From: Kudoa neothunni
Taxonomy: Eukaryota; Cnidaria
NCBI GenBank assembly: GCA_964304625.1
Contig: OZ199838.1
Location: 868,001-932,000 of the forward strand
Length of the DNA stretch: 64,000 bases
Reading direction: 5' to 3'
In this document: positions 1-12,540 of the stretch, in pieces
Layout: every line of letters starts with the position of its first letter
How positions within the stretch are numbered: position 1 is the stretch's first letter
Position numbers and translations under genes: made by a program
Notes under the pieces: generated by a model
What the model was told of the DNA's origin: nothing
Database searches by the model: none
Seen by the model: only the letters and a program-made list of their open reading frames with translations

Positions 1-470
1 TGAAATGAACAATGATGAAATTAAATCGAACGTTGTGGATATCGGAAATGACAATTTTTCCGATGAACATGAAAATATCATATAGTTAGCGGATATCCTG
101 ACGATGTTACCAAAATTTAAATCATAACGGATATTTATTAGTTTAAATATAAAAAAATAACATTAATATCTAAAACTGACCTATTTTACTTAAAAAACAT
201 AAGCAATACCTTATCGAGCATGGTTCGAAAAATACAAATATACATTTGGATATCTCAGACCTGTTATGTTTAATCTGCGAGATACTCTTATTATATTAAA
301 TTACATTTTTTTAATTATTATATCCTACAAATTATTACATCGTTTATTATTTTTTAATATAATAACAAATTAACAATGTCATTAAGATATAATTTTGTAG
401 ATGGGTAATATATACATTAATGGAAACACATAACCTCTCATCAATATAAATATAGTAATGTCTTGATATT

Positions 471-556
471 CAGCACTAAATCGGGACCTGAGCCTTTTAC
501 TGCCCAATCCAATAATCCAATATCGAGGTTTTGCACAAATGCGACTAGAGTATCTT
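471..556 (-). repeat. Dispersed repeat R3, copy 1
   Basis: About 85 bases that recur in the opposite orientation at 33083-33156. Shared words include CACTAAATCGGG and AATATCGAGGTTT. No terminal structure or target duplication is visible, so the class is unknown. The flanks on either side (1-470 and 557-1850) are AT-rich with no coding signal I can support. Confidence 0.6.
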
Positions 557-1851
557 TTTAATTTTTTAACGTAAAAATGTTATATCAAGTTTGTATTATA
601 TAATTAAAGATGTGAAAGGCATCTATATAACAATATTCAAACATTTCCTCATTTTTTGCGATCTTTTGATGAAGAATTTTTAAAATATCAAGAAAATAGT
701 TGAAATCATCCAAACATTTTTTGGTCGTTAATATTCAACAGAAAATTCACAAATTTCTATAAAACAGGGTTTCTCCTTAAATTCACAAATGACAATATAT
801 GAAAATTTTATCACTACAAATTTAGCACTCTATAATTCTATTACAGGTTTTTGGATTATTTCATTACCCCTTAACTCAACTCCTTTATATCATATGTTCG
901 TTGAGTGCACCTTTCTACTACAAGAATGATATCACCGAGATTTAATGTTTTCTTTTTCATATCTACTTTTTATCTAATAAAAATAATAATGATTGGATTA
1001 TCTAATCATTAACAATATTATCATCAACTTTCCTCACTTCTACGCGAAGAGTTAATTATAGAACAACAGAAATTATTAAAACTTATAAGGAAACCCTTTT
1101 TTTCACTTATACCAATGATTTAAGATTATCAGCAAAAAATCTTGCCTTCTCAGTGAAAAAAAACTCTAGAATATTCGTTTTTTTGGTGTTCTGACACAAT
1201 CCGACCATATAATTCAATTTAAAGTTCGATGTATTTTTTATTTGTAATTCCTTTACTGAGAGTAACAACGATGGAAATCATTATATAAGATCTATCGGAT
1301 ATAATTATATTCAGAGAAGAATAACTAAATTTAATTTGAATAAAATTCACAATAACATAATCCATGATATTCTATGGCGCTATAAAGTAAAGTTTGGCAT
1401 TTTAATCATAATATTGAATAGTTTCAACTTTTTAGAAAAATTTCTTTCTTCTTCCACAATATCGAACATTCGAATGTGTAATTTAGTGGATTAATCGGAT
1501 TAAAATTTGAAGTAATTTTTCTATAGCAAGACCTTGAATTTTACAAAAATACATTTTTACGTATTATTACATATTTTCTGGTATAAAGCTAGAGTATACG
1601 ACTATATAAATCGAAAGGGTTACAATGATAGTTCCAGAAATTTGAAAAAAATTTCGACTACCCTACATAGAACCTCGTAAAATCGAGACTTTACTATATA
1701 ATCTAAATTCATATTTATTTATTAAACGTTTCAAATATCCTTACGTCAGAAAGAACAAGACCAGTGATAAATAAAAAATACGTAATGATGGATGAATAAC
1801 TAACGTTGGTATTTTATTATGCAATTGCAACAAACAATTTCAAAGTGATTA

Positions 1852-3554
1852 TTACAACAATATTTTGAACAGCAAAAACATATTGATTTTTTTTTCTATC
1901 TGAATCTTGCAAACATAGGTTGTACTTTTTTTAACTTTAGAAACGAATCTTTCATTATTCCAAATAAGAGAATCATCGTTGAGAAATGGTTTCACTAATA
2001 AATCCGCTAACTCTTCTAGATCTTTGACTCTCGAGATATTAGGTTTATTAAATATAGTTTTATACAAGTAAAACGAGTTGACCAAACTTAAGTAAATCAT
2101 ATTGTAAACAATAACCATCGGCCTTTTTTTGGTATATCGTTTTACACTCGAGATAGATAGAATACAATCCAACATATCTATCACACCTTTGGTTTTGTTA
2201 TAATCAATTATAACCTCAGGTTTTTCAATATGATCCGGATGCAATCTAACATTGTTTGATGAAGTAGCCAACTAAATGACAGCCTTGTTTTTTTGGCACG
2301 TAGGATAACATAATCTTTTTCTTATGATAAACAAAAATCAAATTAAAGACTTCCCTCATTTTGTTCAACTCCATAATCGGCGGAATGTCCCTTTTGTTGT
2401 GACGAATAGTTCCAAGCATTGTTAATCCATGGTAAAGAAATTATCACATACGATATTTCTACCAGATCGTTTTAAATATGACGATAACTCTAAGAAAATC
2501 TTTTCTCCCACATTCTTAGTAATTTCATTGGTAGTTTTACCCAGATAGATAGAATTATTATGGGTATTATTGGTGTGTTGATCGGTTAATAGAAAAAACT
2601 TTATGCCATAGACTGCAGGCTTAGATGGCATATACTTTTTAAATGGACACCTGCCACGAAATGCTACCAGCCGCTCATCAACAGTAAGACTTTCAGAGAG
2701 AGTCAAACACATTGGAAGAATATTTTTCCATTCATTAAATTAGTCAGTTATTGGGAAAAACTTATTATCTTCACGTCATACTGCACTGGTCTAAAAAAAA
2801 TCAAAATTAATAATTCTATTAATTTGTGTGAATCTTTCTAGCGACATTATTTTTTGAAGAATATCTCGTGCTTAATTCAAGCTCCACAATTTTTTGAGGG
2901 CTTCCATCTTGGATTTAAATATATATAAAAGAATTCACATGTATGCTTTCTTTTCCATTAACGTTAATTCATACCATTTATTTCTGTAATTGAAAGACCA
3001 AAATTTATTTGTGCTAGTAATAATGATTTTATAAAATTCGTCATTAAAAAATAACAAAAAACAATCTATAAAGTAACAGATTCTTGACGATGCGAATGCA
3101 GTTATTTCCCGGGGCTTTGTTTAAAACTTTTTCCTATGTTGTTCTAATATTTGAGGGAATATCAGGAGACCATACAACATCGTTTTTATCTTCTTACATA
3201 TTAATTGAATCAAACTCATCAGCGATATCATAACTACTAGACGAAAAATTATCTTCCAAATTATCGTCAATTTCACTGAAATTTTTTCTAATAATGCTGT
3301 ATTTAATTTTATATTTGTTTTAATGAAATAATAACATGGGATCAGTCTGGACCCCCAAAACGGCTAGATGTATAAAAAATATTTTACGAGTTCGTATTAA
3401 ATTAATTTTTAGTTATAAAACCTTTTTTTATTCTTTGTGAGATATCCGAAGAATAACGCCAGATTTTATTAAATTGATCTTTTTCAACAAACTGTAAATT
3501 GTCCCAAAATTTGGCTTTGGGTCTAGTGGACCCAAAGCCAAATTCGGAGAGTGG
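1852..3554 (-). pseudogene. Broken piggyBac transposase and its transposon end
   Basis: The minus strand encodes successive blocks of a DDE_Tnp_1_7 (piggyBac) transposase. Bases 2422-2712 give the block with TVDERLVAFRGRCPF and PAVYGIKFF. Bases about 2275-2420 give a piece with NKRDIPP and LSYVPKK. Bases 1852-2271 give the C-terminal block with the family motif DYNKTKGVIDMLD, where GGVDxxD is usual, and SVKRYTKKRPM. The region 2713-3300 holds eroded N-terminal coding with an acidic start. Frames change between blocks and several stops interrupt them, so it is inactive. The right end appears to be at a TTAA (3555-3558), just outside a perfect 14-base hairpin. I could not find the left end. Confidence 0.85.
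3510..3542. repeat. Perfect hairpin beside the piggyBac end
   Basis: Stem TTTGGCTTTGGGTC, loop TAGTG, then the exact reverse complement. It lies 12 bases inside a TTAA, which makes it the likely subterminal inverted repeat of the piggyBac relic. A similar palindrome-next-to-TTAA design occurs at 55391-55410. Confidence 0.8.
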
Positions 3555-3558
3555 TTAA

Positions 3559-3906
3559 TCTGTGGTGCATAAACTTTTTTGGACGTGGCAAAAATAATGT
3601 TTAGACAAAATTTTAACGATGTTAAATTAATTCAGGAACGCAAAAATACACGATATTGACCATAAATTATTTAGCGTTGATTCTAGGCCACTAAATTTTA
3701 AAATGAACGCCAGGATTGGTACACTCCTTCACAGAAATGATCGTAATTTAAATTTCATAATCCAAATCGTAAAAGTATGATTCTTAAAATATTTTAGTTA
3801 TTTGTTTATATGGGTTAAATTGAAATTTCATTATATTTTTTGAATATTATTAAGTAACGTCTCCATGCAAAATCTTCCAGAAGCAACGCTGGTTTATTTG
3901 TACTAG
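3559..3906 (+). mobile_element. Helitron-like repeat R1, copy 3 (3' tail)
   Basis: Matches the last ~350 bases of the copies at 10080-11197 and 47970-48511. Shared words are TTAATTCAGGAA, TTTAGCGTTG and TTCACAGAAATGATC, then a GC-richer tail CAACGCTGG. It ends ACTAG followed by T, the end expected of a Helitron (CTRR, inserted before T). The piggyBac end at 3555-3558 abuts it, so the piggyBac probably inserted into this copy. Confidence 0.55.
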
Positions 3907-4880
3907 TATATTACAAATTAGGCACATTTTAATAAAAATTAATCGTTTATTTTACTAATTAATAATTTAAAATCTTATCATATTATTTCTGTTACATCAT
4001 ATAACCAAACCTTAATCATTCTTTTCTTTCACATGAAATTAAAGAGATATCCTTTCTATTTAATATTTTATTTTTTTAGTATTTGGTGAAATTAAGCAAG
4101 GTTATTTTATACATATCTAGTGAAATAGGTTGAAATAGATAAGCTTTGATTAATACTCCTATACTGATTAAAAATATTTTCACTCATAATTCAAATTAAT
4201 TCATCCTTTATTTAATTAAAATCAATGCTATTCTCCATTTCTCAAGATGTATCGTAGATCTATTTGAAATTATTAACGATTAATAGATTATATAATGTCA
4301 CCGGAAATGTTTACTGTTAGTTTCATGGCCGAGCTACATAATATTGGTATTAACGTAGTGTATACGCTTTTATTTTATTCAATTTCTATATTGACAAAAC
4401 CAATATCGTTATATCAGTTATAGCCACCATTTGAGGTATCGTCCTGATGGGCTAAATTGGTAATATCTCTCAAAATTTTTACCATATTTTTAATGAATAT
4501 TTTTTTCATTATTAATTTATATATTTTAATAATTAAAAAAATAACTATTCATTATACCAAAAATTAGAAACAAATTCAATCATTATAACAATAAAAAAGT
4601 TCGGATGGTTAACCGATCCTAGTGTTAACACATTAACACATTTAAGTCTTTGAGCCAATTTATTCGTATTTAAATTTTTGGCTTGAAAAAATACAGTGGG
4701 CGAGAGGTAATACTTACTTTGGAGCGCATGCTTTTATTTAAAATTCAATTATTTTTTATTATTTTTGTAATAATTTCCTTTAGAGAATGTCTATTATTTT
4801 TATTGGTTTCTTATATTTCATTTATATGTTAAATAAATCTTCTTCTAACTTTCAAGCTTATTTTTAGACATAAATGGAAC
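3907..4880. other. AT-rich spacer
   Basis: No open frame, splice-compatible exon or repeat that I can support. Confidence 0.5.
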
Positions 4881-4889
4881 TATTTTTTG

Positions 4890-5150
4890 TTGAATAGTCT
4901 CATATACTTGAGACAGTTTAATAGTTTTTGTGATTTAGCTATATCTTCGTCGACAGATTCTGAATATGATAAGCTAATGTCTCCAGGATAACTGGAGAAA
5001 TTTCTTTCATTTTTTCGTCGTTTCTGCGTCGATATCCACAAATTCCGAACGTGTCACTTAAATAATGTTTTAGGTAATTGAAAATCGTCATGTTCAACCG
5101 AAGAATCTCTTTCACTTCTTTTAATATTTTTTATATAGAAAATTACTTTA
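4890..5150 (-). CDS. Possible terminal exons of an unidentified minus-strand gene
   Basis: Read on the minus strand, an open stretch containing SSVEHDDFQLPKTLF meets a GTGACA donor. After a ~66-base gap and a TCTCCAG acceptor it continues with YPGDISLSYSESVDEDIA and KLLNCLKYMRLF to a stop near 4890. The junction keeps frame and the composition is acidic and non-repetitive, so it looks coding. I do not recognise the product. Weaker coding-like stretches continue upstream on the same strand to about 5515, but I could not join them without stops. It may be a small host gene or an eroded transposon gene. Confidence 0.25.
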
Positions 5151-5519
5151 AAATGGAATCATAATTTTATCTTAGTTAAAATTCAAATCCATCTTGAATT
5201 TATAATTATTCAGGGTAATTTATAAACTTACATTCATCAACAATTTTTGGATCTTTATATAATTTAAATCTATGCAGATTAAACCGTTTATAAAATTTTG
5301 AAATCAACCATAGCTAACACCATCGACATTATCCATAATTTCCTTCACCATTTCATTATGTTTAAAAATAATTTCCTACGAGGAATAACTCTGAAATATA
5401 TTATCTTATTCAAGTTATCCGTTTGTATATTTTTCGTCGACTCATCGTTTTTTCAGTGGTTTAATATTTACAGTTACATTTTCATATAATTCGGCAATTT
5501 GAAATTTCATGGATAGGTT

Positions 5520-7807
5520 ACTATTTAAAATTAATATGATTATAACAACATAATTTTTAATGGTGTAGCTTTATTTTTTTTATATCAACATAAAATATTT
5601 TATTTCTCTGTATTTTGTATTTATTATAAGCATATCATGAAGATTTATATCAACCATACATAAAAATTGAACATCAGCTTCGCGCGATTTTAAAGTCAGT
5701 TTCTGGGAAAAAGATGCGTATTACTCAACAATTCATAAAAATTCAATATTTTATTGATATTTTTCCTAGAAAATATTTTTTGGGTGGAAAAACTCAAATT
5801 AATTAAGTTTATAAACGTCAACTGAAGTAATGAGTTCAACATGTAGTAAATTCTATATGAATAAGCAAAAGTACGAATTAGCCGTATTGCGTATTACCCG
5901 TCACCTATTGGATATCTATATATATATATATATATATATATCTTAAGAGCATGAATTATGCTAAGGTGATAAGATATCAACATGTTAGATTTAAAATATT
6001 GTTTTAATCTATATATTATAATGTTATTTATGAAAAATAAATATATTATATTATTTTTTATTAAATTTTTTAAACAAAATACATAATTGTTTGAATAGTA
6101 TTTGTTATATCATATAACTATTTGGATAATTAAAAGATAAGAGAAAATCATTGTTCCACCCACGCAAGAGTGCGTGTTTAATTTTTAATATTCTATTATA
6201 AACACTTTTACGTAAAAATTACACTCATAGATTATAAGAAAATAGTTTTCAATAAATATAATTTAAATTATATAGAAATAAACAACATTTATGCACAAAT
6301 GATTTCAAAAATTTTTCATTTTTGATTGTATGAAATTTTTCCGTACAATGTCATATGCGTCATTCTTAAGATGTGATAATATTTAAGAGAGAACTAAATC
6401 GTTTTCCAAATAGAATTTTATAAGTTCACTTTTTGAATGAGTAATCCTTTTGAAATTCATAACAGGATTATTCTCAGATTTATGTTCAAGCACTTTCTCA
6501 CCATGATTAAATAAATCTTGGAAATTATCTTTATTATTTATTCGATATCAAATGTAAGTTTAACCTTCGGAAAGTGCAACTCGAAAAACTTACGCGTGTG
6601 CCGAAGCGGGGACCTATGGTACCCGACCCCAGAGGTTTTTCAACTTAATTCACTCGCAATGATTAAAAAATTTGTTTTATGTGGTTATCATTTGATTTGA
6701 AATAAAAGTAATTGCCCAGAATGTAAAAATATTAAGTCAACTAAGAAAAAAATACAAACAATTTGTAACCGTCACTTTTAAGATAAAAAGCGTTAATAAC
6801 GAAGAAATTCCTCAAAAATATAGGTTATGTTTGTATAAAGCCATTAAGTAACTATTGGAAAATTCAAGGTTGATATTCAAGCGAATTTATCATTTGAAAG
6901 GAACAGCCAACAAAGATAACAGAAAATTGTCGTGTATCTCATTTTCCGACCGTGGTATTAAATTGTAGGAATATTTCCCACCCCTTAAAAAACTACCTTT
7001 TCAGTTATAATTTTTATTCTATGGTATAAATCATGATTGACATAAAAAGAAAAACCCGGTTCGAACAAAATTAAATATTATTCGACCTATACTTTCAAAA
7101 TTAATATATTACCAAGAGCGTCCGTGTCATTATAATCTCAGGATAATCTCCAAGCTTTATGGATTCTTGTGGTAGAAAATAAAATCAAAACTTAGTCATA
7201 CTCTTATTGCTTTTATTCATTTTTAAATTAATTTTTAACTAAAATTAAATAAATAATAAATATAAGAGATTCAAAGGACTTTTAACACTAAATAATATTG
7301 GTTCAGTCTTGAAAAAGTAGTCTATTATATAATATCCTTAAGCAAATAATTTTTTGTTAGTTTAGTTTAAATTTTATTTGATATTAAAAGATTACATGGA
7401 AATCTATAGAGAAAATAAAACGGTAAAATTAGAAATTTTGAAGAATAAAATAATCAGGGTTCCCAAAATAACTCGTCCATCCCGTAAGCCTTATGGCATA
7501 AGGATTAATCAAAAGTTGACTGACAAGGTGTAAAATGAACATAACGTGATATACATTTTCTCACTCTGCCTATTTGAAATCAGTTAATTTCAGTTAAGAC
7601 ATTAAATATTCATGTATATCTAATATTTAAATCCAATCGATTATTTGAAATTTAAATATAAAAATTTTTAAAAATTATGAATAATCGGTTGCTTCCTATT
7701 AAATTATTAATATAATTAAAAAATTAATTATGAAACCATCATAATTTTTACATTAAACCCTCTTTCATATTGCTTGAATAAATTTTATATGGATTATCGT
7801 TGTTTAG
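5520..7807. other. AT-rich spacer before the CD39-like gene end
   Basis: Contains a (TA)n run at 5921-5941 and a short GC-richer island at 6585-6640 of unknown nature. The upstream exons of the CD39-like gene ending at 8548 should lie here or further upstream, but I could not identify them with confidence. Confidence 0.4.
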
Positions 7808-8548
7808 CACCTGAGTAGTTGGAATCTCGCTTTTGATACATGCTTTAATAACATCTATAATTATTTTTTATATGAAAAGCTATTTACTAAGATAAGTTTT
7901 GTATCAAACGTAAAGGTAATATTTATATTTAATTAATAAAATAAATTTTGTTCAGAAGGAATTATTTCCATGGATTTTGGGTGCTATTGAATTCCAACAA
8001 CAAAAATTTAAAGGTTACTTATATAATATAACTATTTGAAATATTATGCTATTTTTAGACTTAATTACCCCTGTGACAACAACTACATTCACCACAACTA
8101 CCTTGTACGTAATATTTTATGTTTATCTTACCGCTTTAGTCATTGTCATATCTAATAATAGGACCATCGAAACAATATCTGTCATTTCCACTGATACCAC
8201 CATCACGGAAACTACGATTATTTCAACAACAACAACAACAACAACAACTACTACTACTACCCTGACTGATACATATATTTATGATGCGATATTTCCAGAG
8301 GTGTTACTATCTAGTGTGACTCTTTCAACATCAACACACAAGAATATACACGTCCGTATATTCCAAAGTAAATTATATTAATTATTATAATATTATTATT
8401 TTTTAAAGTATTAATGATATCATGCATTATTATAACAATCTTGTTTGTGCCAATTATGGCTTTTTGTTTCTGGAAATTACTCCGAAAATATAAACGAAGA
8501 GAAAAATGGTTCTTAAAACACCCAAAATTAAAAGAAAGTAGTTATTAG
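7808..8548 (+). CDS. 3' exons of a CD39/NTPDase-like membrane protein (copy C)
   Basis: Exons at 7808-7916, 7956-8013, 8059-8367 (probably split by a 35-base intron at 8105-8139) and 8409-8548 join in frame. The first encodes FDTCFNNIYNYFLYEKLF, matching the last globular piece of copy B. The second carries KELFPWILGAI, equivalent to the W-x-LG motif near the C-terminus of GDA1/CD39 nucleotidases. Next comes a threonine-rich stalk with twelve consecutive Thr codons at about 8224-8262, a probable O-glycosylation site. The last exon has a hydrophobic membrane span (CIIITILFVPIMAFCFW) and a short basic tail ending KESSY. Only the C-terminal third is visible, so I cannot say whether it is catalytic. 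It is either a large gene whose 5' exons I missed, or a fragment. Confidence 0.7.
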
Positions 8549-9160
8549 CTCGTATAAACTATGATGATATCGTGATGATTTTTGTTAAGTTTGTTTTTTG
8601 TTATGTACAGTTGTGACTCGATACTGCGTAATTTAACTTTACTAGCATTATGTGCTTTAATTCAATAAACAAATTATAATAATCAAATTAATATGATTAA
8701 ATGGATAACTATACAACAACAAAATTTGATCAGGCGGATATAAAACAAATTTTGGAAAAACCTTGTGTCTCTCTATTGCGTAACTCATTTTTTTATAATT
8801 TTAATCCCTTAAATACGATGGATGCATTATAAAAAGCGTTGAAAGTTCTCAAATAACTAAATAGAATATAATTAAAACAATTGATTACTATAATTTTTTG
8901 AAGTCTATATCGGAGCTAATGATATTACTGTAAACATCTCAGTTTACCAATTTATATTTACTTTAATATTTTTAGAAATTATTCTAAACAAGACGGAGCA
9001 ATTTATTCAAACATTTCAAAATCATAAAAAATATTTAAAATCGGAAAATATAGATATCAAAATAATTTTTAAAATTGGGTAGTTTCAATGCGAGAAAAAA
9101 ACTATTATCTAGTTTTTTAATGATCGAATGATCTTTTATTATTGTCATAGAATTTTAAAT
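8549..9160. other. AT-rich spacer
   Basis: Nothing recognised between the CD39-like gene end and the pogo relic. Confidence 0.5.
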
Positions 9161-9164
9161 AAAA

Positions 9165-9850
9165 GATCTTAACGGATGCAAAGGTTGGTTTAATAATTAC
9201 AGAAGGCTTTGCGGCCTGAAAAACTTAAATTGTACGGAGGAGGAGAACGCTGATTTTAAATATATTTATCAATGGATTGGAAATTTCTCCGAGATTTTGT
9301 CAAGACGCAATCTGTGATGCATATTAAATGCGGATGAGATAGCTCATTTTTATGAACTGCTGATACAGCGTACGTTCACTATTAATAATTAGCACAATGT
9401 AGGGGTGTAAAACAATTCCAAAATGGGCTACGATGTTTATCATTTCTATTATGACGGGATAAAAATTTTAATTACATATAATATTAAAATTTTAATAAAA
9501 ATCGCTATTTTAGGGTAATTAAAGAGTTTTCAGTTTGATGCCATTCACAAATGAATGTGTGATTATCTTCATCTGTATTTTATCTGATCATCAGAGATAT
9601 GAACCAGAAGTTAATTAAAGAAAATAGAAAGGTTTTTATTTTATTATAAAAATGCTCATATTGTCCTTAATCGATCGATTATTTCGGAATCATTCAGCTC
9701 CTACTTCTATCAAAAACACTGCTTGTGTCGTGCAATCAATTTACCTGGGACTAATTCACCGCTTAAATGCCAATTAGAACAAAATCTTATGCATAAATGT
9801 GTTATTCAGAGAGATAGACCAAAAAATATTTAAATATGCCTTATTCTATT
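9165..9850 (+). pseudogene. Decayed pogo/Tigger transposase
   Basis: The plus strand reads KGWFNNYRRLCGLKNL, then EEENADFKYIYQWIGNF and ILNADEIAHFYELL. This is the order of the CENP-B-type helix-turn-helix region and the first catalytic aspartate (NADE motif) of Tc1/mariner pogo-clade transposases. Near 9740-9800, in another frame, INLPGTNSPLKCQLEQ resembles the LPPNTTSxxQPxDQG segment near the second catalytic residues. Several stops and frame changes interrupt it. No terminal inverted repeats were found. Confidence 0.65.
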
Positions 9851-10079
9851 TCGTAAATATGTTAAAATTGGTTCGGGAGTGGTTGGGGTTAAAAAATTAG
9901 TAATTGAGTTAATAAGCCGCTTATTCTCAAACTAAAATAATTGATTTTTTCTTCATATTTATTGAAAATCTAGCAAGATAAAACTTGAATGTAATGTGAT
10001 GATGATATAACTTGATAAAGTAATTCTAATATTCATATGTGTAGATGATATTATTTTGTTGGAAGAAAACGAAATTATA

Positions 10080-11197
10080 CATTTAAATTAAGATGATTAA
10101 GGTAAACTTACTTTTTGGAATGAAGATCCTTATGTCATACACCACGGTGAAATTTTTACAACGTTTCAAGTAAAAAATCTTATAAATCGTTTTCACAATA
10201 CTAAATGTTCCCCAAAGTGTTTAGAAAATGCTGATTTCGTCGATTCAAAGTTTGTTTAATGGATTACAACTGTAATATTAACACCTGGTTGTGTCGTGGT
10301 AATGGTCGGTTGAAGTTAATTTCCCTCCTTATATGCTTTATTAAATCTATATTAAGCGATATTATCTGACTTTTTATGTAATGTTATCGTGTATATATGG
10401 AGGTTTGCACGTACACACTTCTTTTGTCGAGAGTTATAACGTATATGACTTGATAAGTATATTTTAAAAGCTCTATCCATGGTTTAAAATATATGAAAAA
10501 GTCCATGTTTGCATCGTTGATAACGATTTGGCAAGGAATTCTATAATCAGATTGATTGAATCTTTATAAATTATAATACAAGCACCATGTCCGTAGATTT
10601 AATTGAAATCGTCCGCTATGTTGAACTTTCAATGATTAAATTCAATATAAATGGTTGTACTCTTACGTCGTCTAATTATATAAATTATTTAGGTTGATAT
10701 TGAAACGATTTTTAGCTGTTTGTTTGGTATCAGTGCACTAATGTTTATGCGGGATCAGGGGATAATAATTTGAGCATTAAAAATCAGTTATCCTAAATTT
10801 TCTTCTATTTCTATTTTTTTACCTCCTCAGAAAAGAATGTCGAAATCTTTCTGAGTCGGACCAGAATCGACATTGAAAAATTCACAGACCAAAAAAAAAT
10901 TTTTTGACAATACTTCAAGGTAATTCAAATAATTGGGGAACGTAGAAAAAAATGACGCCGACCTTAAATTAATTATCGTTGGTGCTGGACGATGAAATTT
11001 TTAAATGAACGTCGGGATTGATACGTTCCTTCACAGAAATGATCATAACTTAACTTTCGTCAATGTATAAAGCTTAAAATTGTTTAGTTATTTTTCTTCT
11101 ATAGTTAAATTCACAACTTCAAGATATTTTGTGAATGTTATTAAGAGGCGTGTCTATGTGAAGTCTTCCCCAAACAACGCTGGGCAGTTCCCGCTAG
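10080..11197 (+). mobile_element. Helitron-like repeat R1, copy 1 (longest uninterrupted copy)
   Basis: Matches 44985-45519 plus 47970-48511, with a 2.45-kb insertion between the two parts, and the tail at 3559-3906. Its first half keeps coding-like stretches shared with copy 2, such as CLENADFVDSKF and VESYNVYDLISIF, too eroded to assign to a family. The tail ends GGGCAGTTCCCGCTAG followed by T, with a small GGG/CCC stem just before CTAG. That fits a Helitron 3' end. The 5' boundary is unclear. No replication initiator or helicase motif is visible, so it would be non-autonomous or badly decayed. Confidence 0.5.
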
Positions 11198-12540
11198 TCT
11201 AAATAAAAATCTAGAGTTTGAATCAATGATTTTTATTTTGAAAAGGTAGGACAATTAAATTAAGTCATATTTTGCGAACTTTGAATAAAAAATAATTTTT
11301 CACATCAATAAAACTGTTATTTTTACAATGTTATCATTAAGCTTAGAATCACATAATAAAATCTTCATAAACAATCTGAATATATTTTTCTTTTAAAGAG
11401 AAAAATTAATTAAGGAATCCAATTAACAATAAAACCTTTTTGTACTTTTTCAAATGATGTAAATTGTTATCTTAGATTAACCCTCTAATGGTTTGGGGAT
11501 AAATTTTAACTCAAAACGATTTTATTAATGGTATATCTTTTTATACAGTAAACAAAAACCTAATAAATTCCAGTTATTCTTCTAAAAATATTTCTTCTTT
11601 GGATAAATGAAAAAATCATTTTCGAGAAGTTATTGTATAATTTTTAATTTTTATTTTATCTTGTAATGGTCTTTGGGGTCAAATTTACCCCATGTTTTTT
11701 TTGATGAAAAATATGTCAAAAAATGTAAACAATTTCGAATTCAAATAAAATGAAATTCCTACGTATAGTTTTTGTAGAAAGTAAGGATATGTTAGATAAA
11801 TGACTTAAATCGCATGCACGAATATATGGTGATATGTGATTCTAGTGATTTAATTGATGAATTTTGCTTTTCCAATAATGAATATCATGTTGTTTAACGA
11901 GTGTCTTTTCTTCAATGTTTCTTGCTGAAAAATTTCCGGAAAAAATTGATCTTAAAGTCAATCAATAGAGGGAAATTATAGATACCATCATGCCTCCAAT
12001 CATCACCAAATATAGCCTAGACCTAGCATGTTGTGGCAGCATTTATGTTTTCCTTGAAAAGTGTATATTTATATTTTATTTTCCCAAGAAATTAAAAGGC
12101 GTGATTTTCTTAAAACATCACAGAAAAATTATACAAAACATTGTTGACGGTAAAATCCACCAAAAAAAACAATAAAAACACGTTTTAGCATTGTTTATGC
12201 TTCTCGGCAGAAACCTCTTCTTAACTCATAGCGGTTTTTCATTCCCTTTTCGGCACAGTCTTCACACCACTCTATATCTTACAATAATTTTTTTAATAAT
12301 GTAATTCTAGGATATATGATTCATATGTATAATTTCTATATTATATAAAAATATTCATTAAATATATTTTATATTGTGCCAGGTACTGTTCTATATTACC
12401 CTTGTAATGTGACAACATACAAATAGAACAGGAATTCTACTAAACTGTCATTTTAATATATTATATTCTTGGTATATAATAATATATTACCAGAAGTTTA
12501 ATATAAGTAAAGAATTAAATATAATAAATAAGAGAGCTAC

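Noticed and set aside
6585-6640. GC-richer island considered as a tRNA or SINE head
   Set aside because: No cloverleaf and no clear A/B box pair could be folded by eye.
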